Shown in pieces: positions 25,069 to 33,481 of a stretch of DNA of 64,000 nucleotides. The DNA is from Salibacterium lacus (GTDB lineage: Bacteria; Bacillota; Bacilli; Bacillales; Marinococcaceae): the NCBI RefSeq assembly GCF_042684865.1, contig NZ_JBHUML010000006.1, positions 248,001 through 312,000 of the forward strand. The letters run 5' to 3'. The notes under the pieces were generated by a model. It searched no databases and was not told the DNA's origin. It saw only the letters and a program-made list of their open reading frames with translations. The position numbers and the translations under genes were made by a program. The stretch's first letter is position 1; each line of letters begins with the position of its first letter.

Positions 25069-26400
25069 TTATCCCTCCGGGGTGGAGTCCGCTTGAGTGT
25101 CATCCGGATCTACCGGGTACCAGGCTCCATCGTGTTTCACATACCATCTCGGTTCAAATCGGAAAACAAGGCTGTCGGTTTTCTCCAGTTGATACCCAGG
25201 CTGAATGTCTTCAATCAAGGAAGGATCAAACTGCTGTTCTGCGTATTCAACCACTTCCCTGCCGGATGCCAGTTCGATGGAACCTCTTGCATCAATCGGA
25301 GAATCGTCAAGTTCAAACAGCGGACGGGAATATTCGGAAATCTGTCCTCCGGATCTCGTCACATTGATAGAAGAAATATCCGGACCTCCCGATGTGAACA
25401 CCGGAAGTCCTGAGACAATCATCCGGTACGCCGCACTCTGCCCCTCAGACTGCAGCTGCCAGTCATATAACCTGTAATCATCGGTCCATCCTCCCCGGGA
25501 ATTTACAAACCCGAACGTGGCATCAATCACATGACGTTGACTGGAAGAGGCGCCCTCACTGTATACCGGGTTGACATACTGAAAATATGTTCCATTTTCT
25601 TCTATACTTACCATGCGATTTCCGTCTGTAAACGAGGCTTCCCCATTTTCACGGCGGTACTGTTCCACATACTCCGCATCACTGAACAGTAAATTTAAAA
25701 ACTGGTTATAATCAATGTCCGTTGATGTATCCGACAACGTGCTGTACTCTACCGGATTTTCCGGAAGATACAATACGTCAAGCGGAGAAGATGGACTACC
25801 GGGTTCGTAAGGAAAAACAGGTTTATACTGATTCATCTGCAGCATATAATTCTCCCGGAATGATGACAAACTGAAACTGGTTTCTCCTTGAAGTACAAAA
25901 GATTCCTCGTTGGAGGCAAAGGTAACCAGAAGGTTCTCCGAATTGCCCCCTTGATCCCTCAGAATAATACGATCCACCGAATTAATAGAAAGACCTGGAT
26001 CTTCCTCCTCAAATTGAAACATCTGTAAAAAAACCTCATCGGGAACAGAGGCAGGAAAAATAATCTCTGCTGTACGGGGAGCTCCATACAAGCTTTCTCT
26101 GGATACATTCTCCCGCACCGTCATATTTTGAAATTGGGAATCCAGCAGTTCGTCGTAAAAACGCGCAAACAAATCATTCGTTCCATTTAACGCAGTGTAA
26201 CTGACTCCCTCATGCAACACCAGCTGGGAGGGTTCTACCACATCATTCAAACTCCGCTCCTCTCCAATCTCTTCATTTGAAGTCGCAGCAGATTCATTAA
26301 GAGGAGCGAAATTGGGTTGAAATGTCCAAAGCTGCCACGTCAAAAACATACTGAACATTACTAACAAAGCAAGGGCCCAGGATTTTATACGTTCTTTCAT
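25069..26400 (-). CDS. walH: Two-component regulatory protein WalH (YycH)
   Basis: WalH is the partner of WalI in controlling WalK. The 443-residue product has an N-terminal membrane helix (about 7-25, SWALALLVMFSMFLTWQLW) and an extracellular YycH domain. Its ATG overlaps the walK stop by four bases (ATGA), which points to translational coupling and decides the start; the 23-residue upstream extension is rejected. Confidence 0.94.
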   Translation of the reverse strand: MKERIKSWALALLVMFSMFLTWQLWTFQPNFAPLNESAATSNEEIGEERSLNDVVEPSQLVLHEGVSYTALNGTNDLFARFYDELLDSQFQNMTVRENVSRESLYGAPRTAEIIFPASVPDEVFLQMFQFEEEDPGLSINSVDRIILRDQGGNSENLLVTFASNEESFVLQGETSFSLSSFRENYMLQMNQYKPVFPYEPGSPSSPLDVLYLPENPVEYSTLSDTSTDIDYNQFLNLLFSDAEYVEQYRRENGEASFTDGNRMVSIEENGTYFQYVNPVYSEGASSSQRHVIDATFGFVNSRGGWTDDYRLYDWQLQSEGQSAAYRMIVSGLPVFTSGGPDISSINVTRSGGQISEYSRPLFELDDSPIDARGSIELASGREVVEYAEQQFDPSLIEDIQPGYQLEKTDSLVFRFEPRWYVKHDGAWYPVDPDDTQADSTPEG

Positions 26401-28220
26401 TCTACAACCCCTTCTTTTTCCAGTGCTGAATAAGGAAGTGTTACGGCAACCGTCGTCCCTTGCTGCCACTCACTGTCGATCGTAATAAAGCCGTGGTGGG
26501 ATTCAATTAATTCTTTCGCAATCGCAAGGCCGAGCCCGGTTCCGCCAAGATTACGGGCTCTTGCTTTATCCACCCGGTAAAACCGGTCAAATACTTTCGG
26601 CTGGCTTTCTTTTGGAATACCTACGCCTTCATCGGTGGTTTCCACATTAACCGTCTGAGGCCCCGGGGTCACCTTAATCGTAATGGTCCCCCCGTCCGGT
26701 GAATACTTCACCGCATTGGAAACAATATTGTCAAATACCTGCATCACTTTATCTTTATCAATGTCGACATATAACGGTTGGTCCGGGATCTTCTTGGAGA
26801 AATGGAGATTCCTGTCCTTTGTCATCATCTCAAAACGTTCCGCCATCTGTTCCAGAAGTTCTCCGAGATCCTCTGTTTCAAACGTCAGGCTCAAATCGTC
26901 ACTATCCATCTTGGAAAGCTGCAGCAGGTCGTTGACAAGCCGTATCATGCGCTCTGTCTCATTCTGGGTAACCTGCAGAAAACGCGGTCCCAGGTTTTCA
27001 TCGTACATAGCTCCGTCTTCCAACGCTTCCAGGTAACTTCTTAATGTTGTAAGAGGCGTCCTGAGTTCATGCGACACATTGGCTACGAATTCGCGGCGCT
27101 CCCGTTCAAGTGCTTCTTTTTCCGTTACATCATGCAAAACGGTGATCAGTCCGTTTACCGGGCCGTCTTCATTTCGGATGACAGAAAAGTTCGCTTCCAC
27201 CAGGCGTGCTTCGTCTTCATCGCTGAAATCCAGTAAAATAGAATCAGCGTAATCATATAAGTCACTGGGCGCCACCGTTTCCGACAAATGCAGCAGCTCC
27301 GGCAGAGAGGCTCCCATAACATGATTACTGTCTACGTGGAGAAGCTGTTCGGCCCTTCTGTTCATCAGAATGATACGTCCCAATTCATCTGTTGCAATAA
27401 CCCCATCGGTCATGTGTGTCAGAACGGAACTGAGTTTTTTCCGTTCTCCTTCCGTTGTCGCGTGGGCTTGTTTTAGATTCAACGTCAGAGAGTTGAACGA
27501 TTCAGCCAGCTGCCCGATCTCATCCTGACCATACACCCTTACTCTTCTGGAGAAATCTCCTTCCATCATCACCCTGGCCTGCCGGCGCATATCAACAATC
27601 GGTCTTGTGATTGTCTGGGACAGCAGTACGCCAAGCAGAGCGGTAAGTCCGAGTGCGATAATGGTTCCATTGATAAAGATGGAATTAATCTGGTTCATTT
27701 CCTGATACATGCTTTCCATGCTTGCTTCGATGTAAATCGCTCCGATAATTTCCCCGCCTTGTTCAATCGGCTGGGCGACAACACGGAGGCGGTCTCCATC
27801 CTGACTTCGGACAATATCCTCCACCGGTGAACCGATAAGCGCTCGATCCACTCGGACACGGGTGCTCTGCTGGCCGACCAGGTTCTGGTCATTCCATTCC
27901 GATGTTCCCAGAATCTGCTGGTTCGGGCCGATAACCTGGGCTTCCATTCCTTCAATGGAGAAGAATTCCTGAAGAAGGTTGTCGATATCATCTTCCAGCG
28001 GTTCTTCCTCTTCGTCCCGGCTCCTTGTCAGTTCTTCCTGCACGTTATACTCGAGCAGATCCGCCCGTTCCTGAATCATATCTTTGTGATTACCTTCCAG
28101 CTGTGACTGCAGTTCCCCTGTAAAGTAAACACCTATCACCTGCACCGCAATAAAAATAAGCAGCAAAAAGATGGTGATCAGCTTAAAATGGATCGATTGA
28201 AAAAAACCACCCAGTTTCAT
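26397..28220 (-). CDS. walK: Sensor histidine kinase WalK
   Basis: WalK is the essential kinase that matches peptidoglycan hydrolase expression to wall growth. The 607-residue protein has TM1 at about 13-35, an extracellular Cache-like domain, TM2 at about 178-202, HAMP (about 203-255), PAS (about 260-370), HisKA with phospho-acceptor His384 (NVSHELRTPL), and a C-terminal HATPase with FDNIVSNAVKYSP and GTGLGLAI motifs. Its start lies three bases after the walR stop. Confidence 0.97.
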   Translation of the reverse strand: MKLGGFFQSIHFKLITIFLLLIFIAVQVIGVYFTGELQSQLEGNHKDMIQERADLLEYNVQEELTRSRDEEEEPLEDDIDNLLQEFFSIEGMEAQVIGPNQQILGTSEWNDQNLVGQQSTRVRVDRALIGSPVEDIVRSQDGDRLRVVAQPIEQGGEIIGAIYIEASMESMYQEMNQINSIFINGTIIALGLTALLGVLLSQTITRPIVDMRRQARVMMEGDFSRRVRVYGQDEIGQLAESFNSLTLNLKQAHATTEGERKKLSSVLTHMTDGVIATDELGRIILMNRRAEQLLHVDSNHVMGASLPELLHLSETVAPSDLYDYADSILLDFSDEDEARLVEANFSVIRNEDGPVNGLITVLHDVTEKEALERERREFVANVSHELRTPLTTLRSYLEALEDGAMYDENLGPRFLQVTQNETERMIRLVNDLLQLSKMDSDDLSLTFETEDLGELLEQMAERFEMMTKDRNLHFSKKIPDQPLYVDIDKDKVMQVFDNIVSNAVKYSPDGGTITIKVTPGPQTVNVETTDEGVGIPKESQPKVFDRFYRVDKARARNLGGTGLGLAIAKELIESHHGFITIDSEWQQGTTVAVTLPYSALEKEGVVE

Positions 28221-28222
28221 GC

Positions 28223-28930
28223 CTACTTCTCCTGTTCAGGGTGCTTCACGTAATATCCTACACCGCGTCTTGTAACAATCCACATTGGATAGCTTGGATT
28301 ATCTTCTACTTTTTCCCGCAGGCGGCGGACTGTCACATCCACTGTCCGAACATCTCCGAAGTAGTCGTATCCCCACACCGCTTGAAGGAGGTGTTCACGT
28401 GTCATGACTTGTCCTATATGCCTTGCTAGGTAATGAATGAGTTCAAACTCGCGATGCGTTAAATCTACGGGCTGTCCCCGTTTGGAAACCAGATAGGCGT
28501 CGGGGTCCACCGTTAAACCGCCGACCTCAATCAATTTCTGTTTCGAGGAACCTTCCTCCGGCACCGTCTGCAGACGACGGAGATTGGCTTTAACACGCGC
28601 AAGCAGTTCCCGGTTGCTGAAAGGTTTGGTGACATAATCATCCGCTCCGAGTTCCAACCCGAGCACTTTATCAATCTCGGCGTCCTTAGCTGTCAGCATG
28701 ATAATCGGCATATCAAAATGTTTACGGATCTCCCGGCATACTTCCATGCCATCTTTATGAGGAAGCATAATATCAAGAAGAACTAAATCCGGCACAAATT
28801 CGTGCACCTTCTCCAGTGCTTCGTTTCCATCGTAAGCTACTTCGACTTCAAAACCTTCTTTTTTTAGATTAAAATCAAGAATATCGGCGATGGGTTGTTC
28901 ATCATCGACAACGAGTATTTTTTCATCCAT
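28223..28930 (-). CDS. walR: Response regulator WalR
   Basis: WalR is the OmpR-family regulator of wall hydrolase genes and is essential in most Bacilli. The 235-residue product has an N-terminal receiver with phospho-acceptor Asp53 (LLDIMLPHKDG) and a C-terminal winged helix (VMTREHLLQAVWGY, RTVDVTVRRLREKVEDNP). The start is set at MDEKILVVDD, matching B. subtilis; an ATG two codons earlier is nearly equivalent. It is the first gene of walR-K-H-I-J-htrC, all on the minus strand with overlaps or short gaps. Confidence 0.97.
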   Translation of the reverse strand: MDEKILVVDDEQPIADILDFNLKKEGFEVEVAYDGNEALEKVHEFVPDLVLLDIMLPHKDGMEVCREIRKHFDMPIIMLTAKDAEIDKVLGLELGADDYVTKPFSNRELLARVKANLRRLQTVPEEGSSKQKLIEVGGLTVDPDAYLVSKRGQPVDLTHREFELIHYLARHIGQVMTREHLLQAVWGYDYFGDVRTVDVTVRRLREKVEDNPSYPMWIVTRRGVGYYVKHPEQEK

Positions 28931-29027
28931 TTCCATTCGCTCCGTTTCCTGCATGAATTCCGGCCTGTTTCGTTTCATGCTCCTTAACGAAAAGGCGGAC
29001 GACTTGTTTGTTTCTCATCTACCTATA

Positions 29028-29033
29028 ATTGTA
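29028..29033 (-). promoter_or_regulatory. Probable walR extended -10 promoter
   Basis: On the minus strand the sequence reads TGTTACAAT, an extended -10 with no good -35. It lies about 100 bases before walR. Confidence 0.45.
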
Positions 29034-29086
29034 ACATAAGGGACCACGATGGGTTATCATGGTTTAAATCTCTTTGTTTGTGCTAT

Positions 29087-29117
29087 CAAAAAACGTCTGG
29101 ACTATATGCCAGACGTT
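29087..29117 (-). terminator. tRNA operon terminator
   Basis: Stem AACGTCTGG / CCAGACGTT with an eight-base loop and a T run on the minus strand follows tRNA-Phe, the last gene of the tRNA cluster. Confidence 0.88.
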
Positions 29118-29139
29118 CGGGATTCTCTATTTTGAATGG

Positions 29140-29215
29140 TGGTGGCTCGAGACGGAATCGAACCGCCGACACGAGGATTTTCAGTCCACTGCTCTACCGA
29201 CTGAGCTATCGAGCC
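29140..29215 (-). tRNA. trnF: tRNA-Phe (GAA)
   Basis: A 76-base cloverleaf with acceptor GGCTCGA / TCGAGCC, anticodon GAA in CTGAAAATC, T-loop GGTTCGATTCC and an encoded CCA end. Confidence 0.97.
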
Positions 29216-29246
29216 TCTTTTGATTGAAGACAAATAAGTAAGTAAA

Positions 29247-29322
29247 TGGCGGGCCTGACGGGAATCGAACCCGCGATCTCCTGCGTGACAGGCAGGCATG
29301 TTAACCGCTACACCACAGGCCC
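29247..29322 (-). tRNA. trnD: tRNA-Asp (GTC)
   Basis: A 76-base cloverleaf with acceptor GGGCCTG / CAGGCCC, anticodon GTC in CTGTCACG, T-loop GGTTCGATTCC and an encoded CCA end. Confidence 0.97.
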
Positions 29323-29341
29323 ATTTTGAAAAGAATAAGCT

Positions 29342-29585
29342 GCGAATCTCTTCGTCAACTGCGTTCGTGTCGTCAGGTCACGTACTGAGGTACGTTCCCT
29401 CCTCCACTCTCTTGTTTCCTCGACCTTCTTGCTTCTTCTTTCCAAAAGCAAGGAGGCGAATCTCTTCGTCAACTGCGTTCGTGTCGTCAGGTCACGTACT
29501 GAGGTACGTTCCCTCCTCCACTCTCTTGTTTCCTCGACCTTCCTGCTTCTTCTTTCCAAAAGCAAGGAGGCGAATCTCTTCGTCA
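29342..29585. repeat. 114-bp tandem repeat between tRNA-Asp and tRNA-Glu
   Basis: Two full units begin at 29342 and 29456 (GCGAATCTCTTCGTCAAC...), and a third partial unit begins at 29570. The copies differ at very few bases. Each contains the small inverted repeat ACGTACTGAGGTACGT and a purine/pyrimidine-biased stretch. The period is a multiple of three, so open frames run through on both strands, but none has a start with a ribosome site. It is probably a non-coding repeat in the tRNA transcript. Confidence 0.85.
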
Positions 29586-29602
29586 GCTTTTATAAAAGAA
29601 AA

Positions 29603-29677
29603 TGGTGACCCGTACGGGATTCGAACCCGTGTTACTGCCGTGAAAGGGCAGTGTCTTAACCACTTGACCAACGGGCC
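29603..29677 (-). tRNA. trnE: tRNA-Glu (TTC)
   Basis: A 75-base cloverleaf with acceptor GGCCCGT / ACGGGTC (one G-U), anticodon TTC in CCTTTCAC, T-loop GGTTCGAATCC and an encoded CCA end. Confidence 0.96.
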
Positions 29678-29688
29678 GTCTGTAATAC

Positions 29689-29709
29689 ATGGTGAGCCAT
29701 GGAGGATTC
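29689..29709 (-). repeat. Duplicated 3' fragment of tRNA-Lys
   Basis: Twenty-one bases (ATGGTGAGCCATGGAGGATTC on the plus strand) repeat exactly the 3' acceptor, CCA and T-arm part of the tRNA-Lys at 29800-29820. No cloverleaf follows. It is a remnant of a lost tRNA copy or of a recombination or integration event. Confidence 0.8.
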
Positions 29710-29800
29710 CGAAGCGAAGCTAGTCCTGCAGCTTCCTGTAACAACTCCCCCGCTGCAGGGGAACCGTAGGTGAGAATCCTGCACACCTTGTCATTTGAAA

Positions 29801-29876
29801 TGGTGAGCCATGGAGGATTCGAACCTCCGACCCTCTGATTAAAAGTCAGATGCTCTGCCAACTGAGCTAATGGCTC
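29801..29876 (-). tRNA. trnK: tRNA-Lys (TTT)
   Basis: A 76-base cloverleaf with acceptor GAGCCAT / ATGGCTC, anticodon TTT in CTTTTAAT, T-loop GGTTCGAATCC and an encoded CCA end. It is the first tRNA of the leftward Lys-Glu-Asp-Phe cluster. Confidence 0.97.
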
Positions 29877-29963
29877 CCGTTTTTTGTTCATCGTTTACAG
29901 CGACAGAATTAATAGTACCACGTCGATTTTTGATTTTCAACCGGTTTTTTTGAAAAAAATAAT

Positions 29964-30006
29964 CCTGCCTGTTTTTCTCTCACCCAGAAGGGACAAAACA
30001 GGCAGG
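29964..30006 (-). terminator. purA terminator
   Basis: Stem CCTGCCTGTTTT / AAAACAGGCAGG with a T run on the minus strand, eleven bases after the purA stop. Confidence 0.88.
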
Positions 30007-30016
30007 AGACAGCAGG

Positions 30017-31306
30017 TTAAACGCCCCATACTCCGCGGACAAGGTTGGTCTGATTTCGATCCGGACCGACCGAAAAGATGCTGAGGGGAATCTTCGTCAA
30101 CTGGGACAGGCGTTCCAGGTAATGGCGGGCATTTTCCGGAAGTTCATCGAGCGAACCAACGTCCGTAATATTTTCTGTCCATCCAGGCATCTCTTCATAG
30201 ACCGGCTCGCATTCGGCAAGTACTTTCAGGCTTGCAGGAAACTCTTCCATGATTTCACCGCGGTACTTATAAGCCGTGCATATTTTCACCGTTTCAATTC
30301 CTGTCAGCACGTCGAGAGAATTCAAAGAGAGATCCGTGATTCCGCTGACACGGCGAGCGTGGCGGACGACGACGCTGTCAAACCACCCTACACGGCGCGG
30401 GCGGCCGGTTGTTGTTCCGTATTCATTGCCCGTCTCCCGAATCTGATCTCCAACACTGTCCGTGAGCTCTGTCGGAAACGGACCGTCTCCTACACGTGTG
30501 GTATAAGCTTTTGATACACCAACGACATGATGGATTTTGGATGGGCCGATCCCGGATCCTATCGTGACACCGCCGGCGATTGGATTGGAAGACGTCACAA
30601 ACGGATACGTTCCCTGATCGATATCAAGCATGACTCCCTGGGCTCCTTCAAACAGGACACGCCGGCCTTCATCCACCGCATCATTGAGAACAACGGATGT
30701 ATCGCAGACATAATCCGCAAAAAATTGGCCGTATTCGTAATACTCATCGAGAATATCTCTGATCTGAAACCCTTTTGTCTCATAGATTTTCTCCAAGAGA
30801 CGGTTCTTTTCATTTAAATTCCGGTCGAGTTTTTTTTCGAACTCTTCTTTATCCAAAAGGTCGGAGATACGGATGCCGATTCTGGCCGCTTTGTCCATGT
30901 AGGCAGGGCCGATCCCTTTCCGGGTGGTTCCGATTTTGTTCGTGCCTTTGCTTTCTTCCTCCATGGCATCGAGCTTCACATGGTACGGCAGAATGACGTG
31001 CGCCCGGTTGCTGATCCGAAGATTGCTTGTATCCACTCCTCGTTCATGGAGATACTTCAGTTCTTCGACAAGTGCTTTGGGATCAATCACCATCCCATTT
31101 CCAATGACACACGTTTTATTATCATAAAAAATGCCGGACGGAATCATATGAAGCTTATACGTATTTCCGCCAAACGCGATGGTATGACCGGCATTGTTGC
31201 CGCCTTGATATCTGGCAACAACTTCTGCATTTTCCGAAAGATAGTCTGTAATTTTCCCTTTGCCTTCATCTCCCCATTGTGTTCCTACAATTACGATTGA
31301 TGACAA
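30017..31306 (-). CDS. purA: Adenylosuccinate synthetase
   Basis: PurA joins IMP and aspartate using GTP, the first committed step to AMP. The 429-residue product begins MSSIVIVGTQWGDEGKGKIT, where GDEGKGK is the nucleotide loop with catalytic Asp13, and contains GNNAGHT with catalytic His41. The start is TTG at 31306, six bases after GGAGGTG; the upstream in-frame GTG overlaps that site. A consensus promoter and two PurR boxes precede it. Confidence 0.97.
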   Translation of the reverse strand: MSSIVIVGTQWGDEGKGKITDYLSENAEVVARYQGGNNAGHTIAFGGNTYKLHMIPSGIFYDNKTCVIGNGMVIDPKALVEELKYLHERGVDTSNLRISNRAHVILPYHVKLDAMEEESKGTNKIGTTRKGIGPAYMDKAARIGIRISDLLDKEEFEKKLDRNLNEKNRLLEKIYETKGFQIRDILDEYYEYGQFFADYVCDTSVVLNDAVDEGRRVLFEGAQGVMLDIDQGTYPFVTSSNPIAGGVTIGSGIGPSKIHHVVGVSKAYTTRVGDGPFPTELTDSVGDQIRETGNEYGTTTGRPRRVGWFDSVVVRHARRVSGITDLSLNSLDVLTGIETVKICTAYKYRGEIMEEFPASLKVLAECEPVYEEMPGWTENITDVGSLDELPENARHYLERLSQLTKIPLSIFSVGPDRNQTNLVRGVWGV

Positions 31307-31382
31307 ACTGTCCACCTCCGCACCTGTTCCCAGGCCGCTTTATTTTTTCTATGTAAAAGCCACAGGCTGAAAACCCTCACAT

Positions 31383-31411
31383 AGTGTATCAATCCCACCT
31401 TGAAAAGTCAA
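31383..31411 (-). promoter_or_regulatory. purA promoter
   Basis: On the minus strand TTGACT (31411-31406) and TACACT (31388-31383) are separated by 17 bases. Confidence 0.75.
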
Positions 31412-31417
31412 TAAAAC

Positions 31418-31454
31418 ACGAACATTATTGTAATATGGAGAGATTTATGTTCGT
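31418..31454. promoter_or_regulatory. PurR box pair for purA
   Basis: ACGAACAT (31418-31425) and ATGTTCGT (31447-31454) form the inverted pair of PurBoxes with AT-rich flanks (AWWWCCGAACWWT type). They lie upstream of the purA -35 as in B. subtilis, where PurR represses when PRPP is low. Confidence 0.85.
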
Positions 31455-31462
31455 AAAAATAC

Positions 31463-31873
31463 TCACTTCCCGCTTTTTAAAAGTGTCTTAAAGGATTTTA
31501 CCATATCGGTAAAAAATACAATCGTTAATAACCCAATAATAAGTAAAAACGATGATTCTTCAAAAACGAAAATACCAAGGAGGACAAGGAACATACCAAG
31601 ATAAAAACCTGGATCGGAAAGTTCTTCAAACGTTTCGTCTTCATCTACTTTTATTTTTTGCTGTAACTTTTTGTCTGTTTTGATTAAATCATCAATGGTT
31701 ACTTCAAAAATTTCGCTGATCTTTATTAGAGTTTGGAGGTCCGGGTAGCCTTTATTGGTTTCCCATTTATAAACAGCCTGCCGGGTTACATTTAATTCCT
31801 CGGCCAGTTCATTCTGCGTCCACTCTCGTTCCATTCTACATTGCTTTAGTTTCGTTCCGAATTCGTCATTCAT
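31463..31873 (-). CDS. XRE-family regulator with C-terminal membrane segments
   Basis: The 136-residue product has an N-terminal helix-turn-helix (TQNELAEELNVTRQAVYKWETNKG, about 19-42), a linker, and two hydrophobic segments (about 93-125, FYLGMFLVLLGIFVFEESSFLLIIGLL). Membrane-tethered XRE regulators of this form usually control a nearby transport or envelope gene, but no partner is present. The coding sequence looks more AT-rich than its neighbours. It lies between dnaC and purA, so it is probably an insertion. Ribosome site GAGGTGATGAA. Its end is only nine bases from the PurR box. Confidence 0.85.
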   Translation of the reverse strand: MNDEFGTKLKQCRMEREWTQNELAEELNVTRQAVYKWETNKGYPDLQTLIKISEIFEVTIDDLIKTDKKLQQKIKVDEDETFEELSDPGFYLGMFLVLLGIFVFEESSFLLIIGLLTIVFFTDMVKSFKTLLKSGK

Positions 31874-31892
31874 TTCATCACCTCTTAAAAAA

Positions 31893-31957
31893 ATACTACA
31901 GTATCTTCTTCAAAGACGGAATAAATGTTTTGTTACAAACGTAAACGCTCCGTTTAC
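31893..31957. promoter_or_regulatory. Candidate operators of the XRE regulator
   Basis: Two inverted repeats lie upstream of the XRE gene: ATACT-AC-AGTAT at 31893-31904, just before the ribosome site, and GTAAACG-CTC-CGTTTAC at 31941-31957. Either could be an autoregulatory operator. Confidence 0.4.
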
Positions 31958-31982
31958 ATCCCGGTACAAAAAGCCCCTACGT

Positions 31983-32013
31983 AAAAAAGCCAAGGCTCTT
32001 TCCACCTTGGCTT
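31983..32013 (-). terminator. dnaC terminator
   Basis: Stem AAGCCAAGG / CCTTGGCTT with a T run on the minus strand, just after the dnaC stop. Confidence 0.88.
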
Positions 32014-32017
32014 CGAA

Positions 32018-33391
32018 TCATGCACCGGGCGGCGCGTCTCTTTCATCATGGCGCCGGTCGAGGTTGACAAATTTGTTGTATTCTTTGATGAAGGCAAGTT
32101 CCACGGACCCCACCGGACCGTTCCGCTGCTTGGCCAGAATGACTTCAATCATATTTTGGTTCTCGGTTTCCTGATCATAGTAGTCTTCCCGGTACAAAAA
32201 CGAGACAATATCAGCGTCCTGCTCAATACTTCCGGATTCACGGAGATCCGACATCATCGGTCGTTTATCCTGTCGGGACTCCACACCACGTGAGAGCTGG
32301 GAGAGCGCAATGACCGGCACGTCAAGTTCTCTGGCAAGGCCTTTGAGCCCTCTGGAAATTTCGGAGACTTCCTGCTGACGGCTTTCTCCGCCGCGGGACC
32401 CGGAGCCCTGGATTAACTGCATGTAATCAATCATGATCATGCCAAGTCCCCGTTCCTGTTTCAGACGCCGGCACTTTGCCCGGATTTCATTCACTTTCAC
32501 ACCGGGTGTATCGTCGATGTAAATACCCGCTGAAGAAAGGCTTCCCATAGCCATCGTCAGCTTTTCCCAGTCTTCTTCTTCAAGTGAACCGGTCCGCAAT
32601 TTTGTGGCATCAATATTTCCTTCGGCACACAGCATCCGCTGCACAAGCTGGGCAGCGCCCATCTCCAGACTGAAGACAGCGACATTCTCCGCCGATTTTG
32701 TTGCCACATTCTGGGCGATATTCAGCGCAAACGCCGTTTTTCCCATTGATGGGCGGGCCGCGACAATAACCAGATCACTACGCTGAAAACCGGTGGTCAT
32801 TTTATCCAGTTCTGCAAATCCGCTTGCCACCCCGGTAATATCATCCTCCCGGTTCTGCAGCATTTCAATATGATCGTACGTTTCAATCAGCACGTCCTTG
32901 ATGGAAACGAATGCGCTCGTCCGGCGCTGCTGGGCTACTTCGAGGATGGATCGTTCTGCGTCGCTCAGAATATCCTCCACTTCATCTTCCCCATTATAGC
33001 CTTCGGAGACAATCGATGTGGCTGCCTGAATCAAACGGCGCAGAATCGATTTCTCCTGAACAATCCGGCTGTAATAATCCACATTGGCAGCGGTCGGCAC
33101 AGCATTGGCAAGATCCGTTAAGTAGGAAATGCCGCCTACTTCCTCCAGCCACTCATGATCCTGCAGCGCCGAAGTCATCGTTACTACGTCCACCGGGCTT
33201 CCTTTTTCCCCTAATTCAAGCATTACCCGAAAAATTCGTTGATGAGACACGCGATAAAAGTCTTCGGGTGTGATGCGTTCTGTTGCTGTAACTAAGGCCC
33301 CGGCTTCCAAAAAAACAGCGCCCAGAACGGCCTGCTCTGCTTCAATATTCTGAGGAGGCCTGCGCTCAGCCATGATATCGCTCATGTCCAT
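32018..33391 (-). CDS. dnaC: Replicative DNA helicase DnaC (DnaB family)
   Basis: This is the hexameric fork helicase, called DnaC in Bacillus. The 457-residue product has the N-terminal primase-interaction domain (PPQNIEAEQAVLGAVF) and the RecA-like C-terminal motor with Walker A RPSMGKTA near 212-219, IIMIDYMQLI as Walker B, and SQLSRGVESR. It follows rplI (about 90 bases) on the same strand, the usual Bacillus order. Confidence 0.97.
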   Translation of the reverse strand: MDMSDIMAERRPPQNIEAEQAVLGAVFLEAGALVTATERITPEDFYRVSHQRIFRVMLELGEKGSPVDVVTMTSALQDHEWLEEVGGISYLTDLANAVPTAANVDYYSRIVQEKSILRRLIQAATSIVSEGYNGEDEVEDILSDAERSILEVAQQRRTSAFVSIKDVLIETYDHIEMLQNREDDITGVASGFAELDKMTTGFQRSDLVIVAARPSMGKTAFALNIAQNVATKSAENVAVFSLEMGAAQLVQRMLCAEGNIDATKLRTGSLEEEDWEKLTMAMGSLSSAGIYIDDTPGVKVNEIRAKCRRLKQERGLGMIMIDYMQLIQGSGSRGGESRQQEVSEISRGLKGLARELDVPVIALSQLSRGVESRQDKRPMMSDLRESGSIEQDADIVSFLYREDYYDQETENQNMIEVILAKQRNGPVGSVELAFIKEYNKFVNLDRRHDERDAPPGA

Positions 33392-33481
33392 CTTCCTGCC
33401 TTTCCTTTGTTTCCTTGCACAGAAAAAACCGGCCTATAACGTACGAAACATTATAAGCCGTATGAAGAAGCCGACTGCGGT

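Noticed and set aside
29308..29565. Repetitive open frames across the 114-bp repeats
   Set aside because: They exist only because the repeat length is a multiple of three; no start with a ribosome site and they run into tRNA sequence.
29342..29585. CRISPR array
   Set aside because: The repeat units are contiguous 114-bp direct copies with no unique spacers and no cas genes nearby.
29583..29891. Open frame covering tRNA-Glu and tRNA-Lys
   Set aside because: It is simply translation of tRNA genes and spacer.
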